Notes: generated by a model not told the origin, from the sequence alone. DNA of 64,000 bases from Polytrichum commune (GCA_950295325.1 OX485804.1:23312001-23376000); one strand, 5' to 3'. Positions 23,053-34,019 are shown, counted from the stretch's first letter. Translations and numbers: made by a program.

Positions 23053-23596
23053 TGTCAAGGTATGTTGTTTATGTGTGACTTTGCTATGTTTTAGTGTTGT
23101 TTGTTAGTGGTGGTTGGTACTCGAGTTGCAGTGACACATGATCGCTATTTACACGACAACTGTGACGGTATGCGGCGTCGATGGCCGCACCTTAACCGTT
23201 GGGTTTCATCCATCTAGATTTGAATGGATGAATCTTAGTTGTGGAGAGGAAGGCTCCTAAATGAGGAGCCTCCTCCTTGGCTTGGCATTCTTGCCAAGTC
23301 AAGTCTTGTGAGTGAGTGTGTGGAGAGAGCTTGTGTGAGAAGAACATTATATTTGTGTGCAATAAATCTTGAGTTATTCTCCCCTTTCTTACACTCTTGG
23401 ATTCTCCCGTGGTGGAGTGAGAGATAGCTTGATTCATTGTATGCATTTGAAGAGATATTAAAAACTCTTATGACTCTCTTTCTTCTCACATGTCGACGTG
23501 TGTTGTTTATGTGTGACTTTGCTATATTTAAGTGTTGTTTGTTAGTGGTGGTTGGTACTCGAGTTGCAGTGACACACGATTGCTATTTACACGACA
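23053..23596 (+). repeat. 3' terminal region of inner gypsy element: A1-B2-A2
   Basis: Three parts. A1 (23,053-23,158) and A2 (23,491-23,596) are near-identical 106-bp direct repeats with TGTC/GACA ends and a shared GTTGTTTATGTGTGACTTTG. B2 (23,161-23,490) starts TGTGA and ends TCACA and matches B1 at the 5' end. The simplest reading is one 544-bp LTR with an internal direct repeat, starting right after the polypurine tract. Other readings are a recombinant LTR or a solo LTR with a duplication. Confidence 0.6.
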
Positions 23597-23840
23597 TAGT
23601 AAAGCCTCTATTATAAGGATGACATGACTATTGCAACCTTTAGAAATTCTTGAAAAGAAATGGGAATGTGTTAGTCTTGATTTTATCCTTAGACTAACTC
23701 CCACAAAATAAGGGTATTATGCAATATTGGTGTGTGAGGATAAATTGAACAAGATGGTTTATGTTCAAGATATACCAAATCAAAAAATTTCAAGTGTTGT
23801 TGAAAATTTATATTCATCACCCCTTGGGAAAATTGCAGGT
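23597..23840 (+). pseudogene. outer gypsy integrase fragment, continuation across the inner insertion
   Basis: Continues in the same frame from 13,914: the finger end CDVCQHS is followed here by KASIIRMT, a stop, then EKKWECVSLDF and DKLNKMVYV, the first strand of the integrase core. This shows that 13,915-23,596 interrupted a once continuous integrase gene. Confidence 0.78.
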
Positions 23841-23859
23841 ACATTAGTCAATTCAAAAT

Positions 23860-24350
23860 TCAAAACTTTGAATTGATAATGGCCAAAAGGTATTCTGAAT
23901 GCAGTCTTGGGTACATCTTCTTCTAAAATTCAAATTTGATGATAACCTTGAGCCAAATCTAATGAACTAAATACACGAAATTCAATCAATAGATCAAATA
24001 GATTATTAATTTTTGGCAATGGATATCAATTCTTTATGGTTAATTTATTCAAAGTTTTATAATCTATCACCAATCTTAGTCCACCATCTTTCTTTTTAAC
24101 AAATAAGCTTGGTGATTCGTAAGGTAAAGAACTTGGTTTTATCCACCCCTTGTGATATATTTTGTAAGTTGCATTTTGGCTTTTTCAATCTCCAAAGGAT
24201 TGAGTCTATAAATAGGTCTAAAAGGTGGTTGATGACATTTTTCTAATGATATAGTATGGGCCATCTCTCTCTCTCTCTAGTGGAAGCCGTGCAAATATGG
24301 GTTGAAATATATCTTCATATTCCTTCACCAAAGACTCTATAAGATTATTT
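23860..24350 (-). pseudogene. gypsy reverse transcriptase fragment (outer element)
   Basis: Minus-strand translation gives [15 protein letters not shown], then YPLPKINNLFDLL, then [16 protein letters not shown], with stops. It covers the same part of RT as the plus-strand piece at 13,061, so the inversion in the outer element also duplicated this segment, or two related copies recombined. A short (CT)n run is at about 24,269-24,283. Confidence 0.72.
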
Positions 24351-24387
24351 TTCAACCTTGAAGATGGTTTTTAATTGTGCACATTTT

Positions 24388-25023
24388 TCAAATGAATGAA
24401 TAAAGGTATATATATTTCTTGACTGCTCTCTTAAATTGTAAAGTTGATAGCATGTTGCTTTGAGGCATGGACTTCTTCTTGCTTGTTACCACACTTTGAG
24501 TACTAATTTTTTTATTGCCCTTATGCAGTATACAAGCTTTAGGATCATAATCAATGTGGGCCTTATACTTATTCAACCAATTATCTCCCAAAATCAAGTC
24601 AAAGCCATCACTTAATTTGATAACCAAACAAGAGACTTGAGATTGGTATTGTTGAATTTTCACATGCACATTGATGGTCCCCTCCATATCAACTTCCAAT
24701 CCATTTTCCAATACCACTTTACCATTATTTTCTTTCACATGCAAACCAATGCGTTTGACATATTTTGTACATAATTAACAATGACTAGTACCAATATCTA
24801 CTAACATATGCCCATCTATTCCAAAGACTCTCCCTAAAAATTGCATAGTTAAACCATTAGTTAAAATAAAATTCAAGAGTCTAGGTTGAGGTGGATCATA
24901 ATACATTTGCCATATGATTTTTTTTGTCTGTCTAAAAGCATTTACATCAGTGTGTTTATACTCATGTAACAATTGAAATCTGGACAATATTCTATTATGG
25001 CCTTGACCATTTTCCTTTTCCAC
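24388..25023 (-). pseudogene. gypsy aspartic protease (outer element)
   Basis: Two open stretches. The upstream one ends with GIDGHMLVDIGTSH, where the usual DTG/DSG triplet is DIG. The downstream one has SDGFDLILGDNWLNKY and HIDYDPKACIL, typical of the C-terminal half of Ty3/gypsy proteases. It is decayed. Confidence 0.75.
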
Positions 25024-25715
25024 TAAATTGCAACCACTAGTTACTTATATGAATTAATTAGTAAACAATGACCAAAAACCTTGAAATCTTCTTTAAAAAG
25101 TGTATCTAGTGAACTTCAGAGATAAGAAAATTGGTTCAAATGAATTGCCTATCTTGGACTCTAAAATTTGAACAAGATAATCAAAAAAATCCAATCTTGA
25201 TCTCTTTTCTACCTCAACAATCTCCTTTCTCACCGTATTTAATAGATGCACTTCTTAACCCATACTTAACTTGTTGGAAATTAATGTACAAAAACAACAT
25301 AGCTCACTAGTCTATGAAAATCCTTCCAAGTTTGGGCATCATTCAATGGATCCACTTGGTTTATTTCTTTCTTTAATCCATCAATAAAACGGTGAATCTT
25401 ATCACCAACACTCATGGGTAAAGTAACAATTTATGCACATAAGCTCTAAAATTCATTAGCATAACTTTCAATCAACAGGTGTTGAGATAGTTTACCAAGT
25501 TTGACATGGGCATGCTTACACTTCATTGGTTCTTTTAGTACATTGGCTTTCAAAATCACCAAGTTCACCTCATTGTGCTCCTTGGCCTTTTTCAATTCTT
25601 CCATCTCCAATATAAGGTTTTGAATAGTACTATTATTATCTAATATATTTTCCATCTTTGGGGATACTGAACATTTGTCTCAAGAGATGTCATCTTTGTT
25701 TTGAAAATAAAACTT
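25024..25715 (-). pseudogene. gag remnant of outer gypsy element
   Basis: Open pieces such as 25,446-25,655 encode Lys/Glu-rich helical sequence (LEMEELKKAKEHNEVNLV) typical of a gag N-terminal region close to the primer site. No zinc knuckle was seen, and stops are frequent. Confidence 0.5.
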
Positions 25716-25727
25716 GCTCTGATACCA
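25716..25727 (-). promoter_or_regulatory. primer-binding site (initiator tRNA-Met type)
   Basis: Minus strand TGGTATCAGAGC, the standard complement of the plant initiator tRNA-Met 3' end, two bases from the LTR end. Confidence 0.85.
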
Positions 25728-25729
25728 AA

Positions 25730-25988
25730 TGTAACAAAATTTTAATTTTTTTGTCAGAAATTTCTTTGGCATAAACCACCCAACCACAAGATAAGAGAAA
25801 AGACCTTTACTCTTGCACAAGAGCCTTTTATATACCTCCCTACCATGCCCGGTTGTCTTAAGTTTAACCAAAGTAAAAGCATAATCAATATTAGCAAATA
25901 TAATGAACTCTATGTTTTTACTTTAAACTCATTCTAGACTACTGTTATCTTAAATCTAGTCAGCATGTACCAAATGGCCCATGTTACA
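25730..25988 (-). repeat. 5' LTR of outer gypsy element
   Basis: A 259-bp LTR with inverted ends TGTAACA/TGTTACA, adjacent to the primer-binding site on one side and the CTTTG duplication on the other. Confidence 0.82.
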
Positions 25989-26168
25989 CTTTGTTCTATA
26001 CTTTTTTATTAGAGATCTCTTTTCTTCACCAACAAAGGTCAAATTAGTTGTTTGAAAATTATAAAACATTAACATCTATATTCAGTGCAAATTCACATTA
26101 ACAATAAATCCTTATAGCAATGCGTAAATCCAAATAGTAAGTGATACTAAATACCATAAGTGAGGTAG
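25989..26168. mobile_element. MITE family M, copy 2, right part
   Basis: Continues the MITE begun at 12,131. It contains ACCAACAAAGGTC and ends with the inverted terminus around AAATAGTAAGTGATACTAAATA. Confidence 0.7.
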
Positions 26169-26223
26169 CGCACTGCATGTGACATGTAATTACTTGTAAC
26201 ATGTACATGTGGGTTAACCATCG

Positions 26224-26577
26224 ATGATGTCCCGGGCTAGATCACATCTTCATTCGGCTGGGCCCTCCCACGCCTCCTTCACTGCCCATTCTTCCTGCCC
26301 GCACCTGTGTGGGAACTCTTCCTCGTTGGGAACCAATGTGACAATATCCGGTCACTTAAGCCATTAAGCTCCTTTGACATGTGAAGGAATTCCATCAATT
26401 AACTTGAGAATAATAAAAGTGATGTTAATTTGAATGTTTGATCGAGTATTGTCACATTGGTTCCCAACGAAGAAGAGTGCCCACGTAGGTGCGAAGAGGA
26501 AGACCGGGCAGTGAAGGAGATGTGGGAGGGGCGGGGCCCATCCGAATGAAGATGTGATCTAGCCTGGGGCATCCATG
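26224..26577. mobile_element. fold-back element with ~115-bp inverted repeats
   Basis: The left arm 26,224-26,350 and right arm 26,443-26,577 are inverted copies at ~85% identity, sharing GGCTAGATCACATCTTCATT and GTTGGGAACCAATGTGACAA. The spacer is ~90 bp. Long arms fit a Mutator-like MITE, but no target duplication could be confirmed. Confidence 0.75.
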
Positions 26578-26735
26578 ATCAATCATGCCTATTTTGGCAA
26601 GACATTGACCGTGAAATTGGATCAAATATAGAACCTTAGCTTATGCACCCATAAGATGAGCCCCCATAATCATGGAAATGTTTGGAAGGTGGGTAGGTTG
26701 GGATTGCTAACTGGTGGGTAGGTACCAATTAGGTA

Positions 26736-27038
26736 CAATAAATATGTTATTTAGTGTCATATGGTATTTTAATGTCACTATGGTAACTTTTTGGATGACA
26801 CTTCTCATGAAGAAGTGAAGAAATATTGTCATGGATGATTGAAATTTGGATGAAAAATCATTTGGTAAGTTACGGTAATTGCAATCCTGTAAATTTGTTA
26901 TCCCCAAAAAAATCTAGAAGGAGTGACAAATAATGTTGGGTTAACATTTAGTGTTGGTGACACCATACCGTGGTTTGAATTTAGTATTAAGCAAGACAAT
27001 TAGAATTGGTGACACCAAATATCATATTTAGTGTAGTT
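26736..27038 (-). mobile_element. dispersed element family R, copy 2
   Basis: The reverse complement carries CTACACTAAATATGATATTT, GGTGTCACCAATTCTAATTG and GGATGACACTTCTCATGA in the same order as 42,755-43,109. Non-coding. Confidence 0.72.
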
Positions 27039-27064
27039 ACTAGTCCCTTCTCACACATGGACTT

Positions 27065-28001
27065 AAACTACGCTAGGCCAATGAGTAGGGAGAACTGACT
27101 GCTAGTTACAAGTGAACTGGTTAAATTTGAGGAATAACCAGTTGATGTTCAAGACCTCAGAAAAATCGACCATCATTTTAGAGGGATTTAGATAATATAT
27201 CTTAGATTAATAAAGAGAAACCAAAAGATCACAACATGTAACCTGTTGGACTTGGAAACACTAGTATTTTGATTGATTAAGCTCTAAATCTCCCCGGACA
27301 TTGCACTGGGCATGGAAGTTTAGGACCTTGGAGCATGTTGGGCACTGAATCCAACTTCACATAAACTTGTAATGCAAGCAGGTCTTTATATTTCAAAACT
27401 TATTAGTAAACATACCTAACTTCAAGACTCGTCCATATACCACTCACATAGATGTGTCCAATTAAGAAGAGTAGCCTAAAAGGCCTACGTACATTGGTAA
27501 ATAATTGTATCGTACTTTGTATCACCTATGATACATAATCTATATGTATGTCTATCATCAAGAGAACCGAATATTCTCATCCAGAAATGTAATGTCCCTA
27601 ATGAGATTATCATTGTGTTGTAATCTTATGCTATATGATTGTGGGTAGTCTCCCTCCTTACAATGGTTGTAACCTAATAGTCTACCAACATGCCATTTAT
27701 TTGTGTCATCATTGAAAATATCCACCATCTTCTCAACTAATGAACCATCGTTGCCATTTGGTCCAAATTCTGATTTGCCTCTGGTCAGTTTTGAAGCACT
27801 ATGTATCCTATATGAGGTGGAATCATAACTAGATGAATTTATATTATGGTCTTTGCATATACTGCATTTTTGTTAATCAACCTTTGGAAACTGGACCCAC
27901 TTTTATTTCTCGTTGATTTTTGTATTATTTGGTCTTGGCAAAATTTCCATACTTACCTCGGTTGTAGCAAAGGGTTGGGTGATATCATCTTCCATGGTGA
28001 C
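27065..28001 (+). other. dispersed repeat copy 2 (to 27,260), then no gene
   Basis: 27,065-27,260 is the partner of 1,075-1,235. The remainder up to the CACTA element shows no recognisable gene. Confidence 0.5.
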
Positions 28002-28030
28002 CACTACAACAGATTGGGTATTTTGTGACT
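28002..28030. repeat. CACTA left terminal inverted repeat
   Basis: Begins CACTACAACAGATTGGGTAT and matches the reverse complement of 42,012-42,040 without mismatch. Subterminal TATGACT-like motifs follow to about 28,280; from there to 28,656 nothing else is seen. Confidence 0.92.
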
Positions 28031-28656
28031 AGGGAAATATGACTGGGGATGACTGGTGACTACATGCAATCACATTTTTCCAGGCCTCGACCTTTGGGGT
28101 GTACGAAATTCAAAAATATGACTCGCAGTCATATTTTACTGTCGTATTCGGCAAATGTACTGTATACGGCGTATGGGAACGACGACTGCCTTTATAGGGA
28201 ACGACGGGGAACGTGTATGGTGGACGCACAGTCATATGTGGTAGTCACATTTTTCTGCGAGTCATATTCTTCAGTCACATTCTGACTAGGACCATTTTTT
28301 TCCTTTTTTTGGGCAGCCCTTGATAATTTAGGCTGCCCTAGACGGGCCTCTTGTGTTTTTGCCCCATGACTCATTATCTAGTATTATGGTTTGGATTATT
28401 TATTTAATAATGAAAGATTTTGGTCAAAATTAAGTACTTTGTGTGTTATAGTATGAACGGCAATGAAAATTGGGAATGGCCCATGTTTATTTAATGAATA
28501 ATTAATTGATTGATGTTTTAGGGAGTATAGGGGGGAAATTGGGGAGGAAATTTGATTCTTACTATTGCCAAAAGACTAATTGAACATGTATATAATTGAA
28601 CTTAAATATATATCCACCTAAGTTTCATTTATACAACTTCTTGCTCGGACGGGAAG

Positions 28657-31600
28657 TCAATCACCGTCCGAGTCGCAAAGCTCGGAGTCATCTACCGATG
28701 CGTCGTCCGGTCCCTCTAGACATTCTAATGCCTTGGCAACCACTCCTGGCCCTACTTCCACTGCATCGCCCAATACGGGTGTCTTCGGTACGATATCGTC
28801 ATGTAAGGCCATCACTTGTAATCCGGGAAAATCAGAAGTCCTACCTAGTGCTATGCATTGTACTTCATCCGTTCTTTGTTGTTTGGAGAATACCCGAACC
28901 CCTCTCGGTTCCTTACGCAAAACAACTTCCCATCCACTCTTCGCGACGTCAGGTGCAAAAAAAACTTGTTCGATATGGAGAAGAAAAACAAATGATTGTG
29001 CTGAGTAAGGAATCAATCTGTCAAAGTTTACAATGGTGAAACCATAGTCATCGCGCTTCATCGTCGCCCCATCTCCCGTAATGTTTGCAACGACCCAATT
29101 GCAATAGAGGACCACCACCTCGAAGAATCCATAGTCCACAGAGAGTATTTCCTCAACCCAACCCACATACTCCAACTCCGCTGCCTTTGGATTTGTGTCC
29201 TTCAGGCCCGAGCGACATAATTGTCGAAATGTTGCGGCCACCCCAGAGTCCATCGTTGTCAATTGCGCCTGTGCGCTTCGGACACGGATGTGGTTTCCAA
29301 ACGCATACATGGATCGATACGACTTCGCTGCATCCGATGGAGGTAACATCAAGGCCCTAACGTCTTCTTGTACCTCCTCAGTCCCTTCTTCTATGGCGCG
29401 CACCACTGTTTTTGGAAACCAAATGTGGAAATCCTCGTCGCGCAACTCCGTTGGGTACATTACCCGCGCCTTCCGCTTCTTGTGCCTGTATTCGTGCCGC
29501 TCACATTCCCGCCGTGACATGTCATCCTCGTGTTTCCTGTATTTTGGATACAGTCCAACACATCATTACCCGTGACATTCTGAAATCACTAAGGGCAGTC
29601 ATATTATGCATACAGCAGTAGTCGTACAGTGTCGCGATAACTACAACGAAATGCATATTTTACGACTACATTTTGTGATTGTACTCAGTCATATATCCCA
29701 AAATATGACTGAGTGTAGTCATGAATTTTGGTCACAAATGATGAGTTTTGTTGTAGTTCGTATGGATTGGACTGTTGTTCTAAGAGAGGTCATGCATTTA
29801 AGGTTCTTCCACTAAAATGTGAACTCATCTCCTCCACTCTTCCAGTGGTGCCGCATTGTTCACCACGAACTCATGTATCCATTGTCGAAGGTCAGATGGG
29901 AGATGACGCGCCCGCCTGGCACCTTCGAGGATCTCATCATACATTGATGGGTCTTCTTTGTCATCCCACACTCTTCGAGTGGTGATTGTAAATTCTTGCA
30001 TATATTCCGTACAAAATCCCAATGCCTCTACTATGGCGTAGCCTTCAGCCATGCAACCCTCTGGTCGAGTACGGTTTCGGACATACCCTTTGAGAGTCTT
30101 CAGGTACCTCTCTATAGGGTACATCCAACGTGTATGTACGGGTCCACAAATTTCCACTTCCTCCACGAGATGCAGGACCAAATGGCTCATGATGTCAAAA
30201 AATGATGGCGGGAATTCTTTTTCCAACATGCATAGTGCTATGGCCGCTTCACACCTCATCTCATGTATTGTTGCGGGATCAATGGACTTAGCACACACCC
30301 TCCTGAATACACGGCTCAACATTATTATTGATGTCCGCACTTCCTTTCCCATTGTGCAGCGCACACATAGTGCCAACACTTGCTGCATGAGGACATGGTA
30401 GTCATGGGATTTCAGGCCTTTCATTGTCCCATCCACGTTTATGCGCTTCTTCAACTGTCTCACAGTCCCACAGTCCCACATAGTAAGTGGGGGTTCGCAA
30501 TGCACGCACTTGCTCCACAAAGACTTCACACTCTTCTTTCGTCATAACGTAAGAGGACCGAAGTAGAATCACGCTACCGGGTTTTGTTCCTGCTACGGGC
30601 CAAAGATGCGGGCGTATACCCGCCTCCTTCATGTCTAGATGAACTCCAATTGTATCCTTCTCTCCAAATATGGTTTTCATCACATTCTCAGCGATGTTTT
30701 TCTCACAGTGCATAACATCCAGTGTGTGTCGAATTAGAAGATCCTGCACAGTGACTCGAGCCAGTGAGAAATTTGCCGGCGCGAATTACAATATCACTAC
30801 GTGCAATCATGTGACTGTACATGACTACGTCCACTCACATAATACTCATAAGCAATATTACTATATGCAATCATGTGACTACGTCCAGTCACTTAATTCG
30901 GCTAATAATATACACGTACTTTCCAGTATGGAAGGTCATATAGACATGTCCTCCTCTTCACTCCATGATTGTGTACGGGGTCTGTCGTCTGCCCAGTTTG
31001 GTTTCTGTAGTGTTTTTTTGTCCACTCTTCTCGCTCATTCGCATATCGCAATTACTCTCGACCACTCATCCTTCTTGGCGGTGGTCTCATCTCCGGCTGC
31101 CCATCAAAATTGGACCTCTGTCGTCTCCATTGGTGGGTCATTGGCAATTGTCGTCTATGTCCAAGGTAAACATTCTTTTTTAACGCTTTGGAACGCCGTG
31201 TTGCCACGTTGGGGCCACACACGGGGCAAGCCCTATGTCCTTTTGTTACTTGCCCGGAAATCAAGCCATACGCCGGGAAGTCGTTCACTGTCCACAAAAG
31301 CATGCCATGTAGCTTAAATGTTTTCTCTTTGGAGTTTCCTTGCGATCCGTCCAAGCAGTCGATCCCTTTCCAAAGCTCTTGGAGCTCCTCAATCAAAGGT
31401 GTCATGTACACATCCACATTCCTGTCCTTCACACTCTCTTTTCCTGGTATGATTAGCGCAAGCATCATGAAGAAGTTTTTGGTCACTAACCAAGGGGGGC
31501 GATTGTAGTTCAGCATGACCACGGGCCAAGTAGAGTGGCTGAGACTTTGGTTCCTAAATGGATTTACGCCATCCAGTGCAAGGCCAAGCCTAACGTTCCG

Positions 31601-33896
31601 TTCATCTTCCGCAAACCACGGCCACCTATTATTTACGTGGTCCCAAGCCTTCGAGTCCACCACGAACCTCATCACCTTGTCCTTACTTTTCCCTCCTACA
31701 TGCCACTTCATTAGCTCCGCGATCTGTGTGCAGCTGTACATCCTTCGCAAACGAGGAATCAAAGGAAAATGTCTCAAAACTTTGACTGGAATTGTATTGG
31801 AGTTCTCTACAAAGGGCAATTTGTGGCATGTTGGACACTCCGTTGCATTCTCCAATTCTTTTCGAAACAAACAACATCCATCTCTACATGCATGTATTGA
31901 GTTGTAGGACAACCCCAACTTCATCAACAAGCCTTTCGCCTCGTTAAATGATTTCGGTAGTGTGTTGTCCTTGGGTAAAATTGTCTCCTTCAACAACTTC
32001 AACAACTCATCCACAAAGTTGTTTGGTACGGCGAAGGTGGTGCAACACAATAGTATCAAGAGTGTCGATGTGAGACGGTTCGAGGGGCTTCCCTCATATA
32101 GTGGAGTTCCAGCTTCGTATAAGAGATTTTGGTGGTCTACCCCACTGGGGTCCTCACTGTTCATGGTACTCCCTCTTGTTTCCATGGGGTCATTCATTTC
32201 TTCCCTTTCCCCCTCGCTACCATCACTGTCCCTCGTTGTGAAACCATCCTCCCCTTCATCGTCTTCAACCAATGCATCCCCGAGTCCCTCATGTATGGTG
32301 GCTTCGGTTTCGTGTCCGCCATAATTGAGGCCATCGTACTTGCCGAAGCACTCTGCCACCATACGTAGAACCTCAACTTCTCCATCATGTCCATCGTTTG
32401 TGTTAGGGTATGTCTGGCTTCTTTGCCCAGTCCGCGGTGCATGGGAGAACAAGTCAATCGGGCTGTACTTGTTCTGCAGAGAGTGATAAATTTGTGCGCA
32501 CGTTATATATTTTCGCTTTGGCAGAAACATACGACAAGGACTCATAACAATGACAAACATAGACCACGGATTGTATATAACATGGACATATTATATACAA
32601 ATGTATGAAAACGACAAAGAGCAATCACAAGTAGTCTTGTATCACATGGACGAGTCATAAATTTGTGACTTCTGTGTTATATGGTTCTGTCATAAAATGC
32701 GCGCTGTATCTAACGAGGGGCAATCATGAAACGCCGAATATAACATGAACGTGTAACATGCGTGGGGGGTGTTCATCGATTATGAAGACAAAAGTGTGTC
32801 AGGTAAAAGAAATTTCATGCAACATACAACAGAAAACCAATGGATGTAAAAAATTGGTCATGTTCCACGTACACATGTATACCGTGGTCCGGACATGTAT
32901 ACAAAATTTTGTCAAAACAAAACATGACTTGGTGTAGTCATGTTAGTGAACACATGGCACACTTACTCATTCCTAATATGGACTAATGGGTGTCAGCCTA
33001 CAATGTGGTGTGCGGGTTCAAAGAATAGTGTACATATAACTTTTCTCCGACCAAAATGTCCTTTGTGGCTAAGGTGATTACATACCCCCATTCATGTTTG
33101 TTCCAGGGTTTTGGCAACATGCGAAATTCCCACACCACATTTCCTATTTCTTTGCGTCCTATGGAACTATTTATGAAGCCAGTGACATTCCCCTTCATTA
33201 CATCTCCATCGATGTACAAGTCCGGCTCAACTTGCATCGCATATGACTTCACTCGAGGTTGTGCCTTTTTCAAAGCTCTGTATTCTCCCAATGTGTATTG
33301 TGGTCCTACAAATGGAAGCAGTTCCTCTCCCTCTTTGGCGGGTTGAAGTGCAAAGAGACCCCAACCCATGAATGGGAAGTTGGACACCCTTACTTCCCAT
33401 TCTCTATTCCAGTATGAAAACTTTATAAGTTTTGGGATGGGCCCGTCACACCACTGTCCGTCATACACGTTTGACCCCCATGTCTGCAAGGCTCGTACTC
33501 TTGCAGACGTTGTGTTTGGCATTGACTGTGAAGGCGTTTCGTATCCTCCTAGAAACTTTCTCAGGGATGTCTGGCAAGCAGCTTTTACAATGGGTCTCCA
33601 TTGGGCCTACAAAATTCATGTACACAAAGATGAAAACTCGCTCATAGCAAGACCACCCGCTTACGCTCATTCAAAAGTCGTTTCATGGAATGAGTCACCA
33701 AGATAGACGCTGTAAACACAGGGTCCCTTTTTTTGCTGCGAAGATGCTTTCGGATTGTGGCTCGATCGAGGACTTTCCCTCCTGCACACTCCATGCATGG
33801 GCATGGGTACTTGGATAGCCGCATTGCGTCTGCTTGGACCTCTTCTTCTTGCCATAACTGTAGATGCTTCAAGCTTTCGACCTCCCCTCCTGCCAT
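28657..33896 (-). pseudogene. CACTA tnp2-family transposase gene
   Basis: Cut-and-paste transposase. The N-terminal exon (33,657-33,896) has a zinc-binding transposase-associated domain (YPCPCMECAGGK, ATIRKHL). The main exon, 32,473 to 30,920, has the tnp2 core (CRDGCCLFRKELENATECP, RFVVDSKAWDHVN, LTLGLALDGVNPF-like, LLWTVNDFPAYGLISG, ACPVCG). An exon from 30,743 begins DLLIRHTLDVMHCEKNI and runs into DUF4218-like LKSHDYHVLMQQ and HTRWMYPIERYLKTLKGYV. The last exon, 29,536 to 28,657, has DUF4216-like DYGFTIVNFDRLI and FFAPDVAKSGWEVVL. Defects: in-frame TAA at 31,052-31,054 and a frameshift at 30,458-30,482. A SET-domain exon lies between the first and main exons. Confidence 0.85.
32998..33606 (-). 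CDS. SET-domain exon inside the CACTA transposase gene
   Basis: An uninterrupted minus-strand reading frame of ~200 codons. SET-domain landmarks in order: FMGWGLFA (cofactor-loop G.GLFA), GEELLPFVGP, KSYAM, IDGD, then GFINSS (position of the NHS motif), GNVVWEF, and TLATKDILVGEKLYVHYS (I..GE.L...Y end). SET proteins methylate lysines, usually on histones. The His of NHS is replaced, so activity is uncertain. The frame is open upstream to a splice acceptor at 33,606 and is in phase with the zinc-binding exon (donor near 33,656), implying fusion. It ends in TAG at 32,998-33,000, before the transposase exon, so it could be an alternative short product. Confidence 0.75.
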   Translation of the reverse strand, partial: AQWRPIVKAACQTSLRKFLGGYETPSQSMPNTTSARVRALQTWGSNVYDGQWCDGPIPKLIKFSYWNREWEVRVSNFPFMGWGLFALQPAKEGEELLPFVGPQYTLGEYRALKKAQPRVKSYAMQVEPDLYIDGDVMKGNVTGFINSSIGRKEIGNVVWEFRMLPKPWNKHEWGYVITLATKDILVGEKLYVHYSLNPHTTL

Positions 33897-34019
33897 CCTG
33901 TGGTGTGCACGGCATACGGGGCGGGTCAATTTGTGATATGAGGATACCTTACAAGGAGTGAGTGCTCACATGCGCGCAGTCACTTGAATATGTGGATACA
34001 TACAAAAGGGGAGTCAAAT

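Larger units (their letters stand above)
13915..23596 (+). mobile_element. inner Ty3/gypsy retrotransposon carrying a DNA methyltransferase and PHD-like module
   Basis: A 9.68-kb insertion with TGTC/GACA ends, flanked by TAGT at 13,911-13,914 and 23,597-23,600; the preceding A makes a 5-bp ATAGT reading possible. Deleting it with one TAGT copy restores the host integrase frame, which fixes the boundaries independently. Order: terminal repeat, ~1.4 kb leader, gag with two zinc knuckles, aspartic protease, C5 methyltransferase, reverse transcriptase, RNase H, integrase, PHD-like finger, polypurine tract, 3' terminal repeat. From about 18,090 most of pol is in one reading frame, broken by stops. 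Confidence 0.88.
12179..25988 (-). mobile_element. outer, old Ty3/gypsy LTR retrotransposon (carries further insertions)
   Basis: Bounded by TGTAACA at 12,179 and TGTTACA at 25,982-25,988. The 5-bp duplication CTTTG lies at 12,174-12,178 and 25,989-25,993. The LTR and primer-binding site at 25,716-25,988 set its orientation as minus. Gag, protease, reverse transcriptase and integrase pieces are present but riddled with stops. The middle (RT, RNase H, integrase N-terminus) lies inverted on the plus strand. A Tourist MITE and a 9.7-kb gypsy element sit inside it, so it is the oldest large insertion of the nest. Confidence 0.8.

Noticed and set aside
23053-23596. A1-B2-A2 read as a small TRIM retrotransposon
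   Set aside because: No tRNA primer site after A1 and no polypurine tract before A2, while a good polypurine tract precedes A1. An LTR of the large element is simpler.
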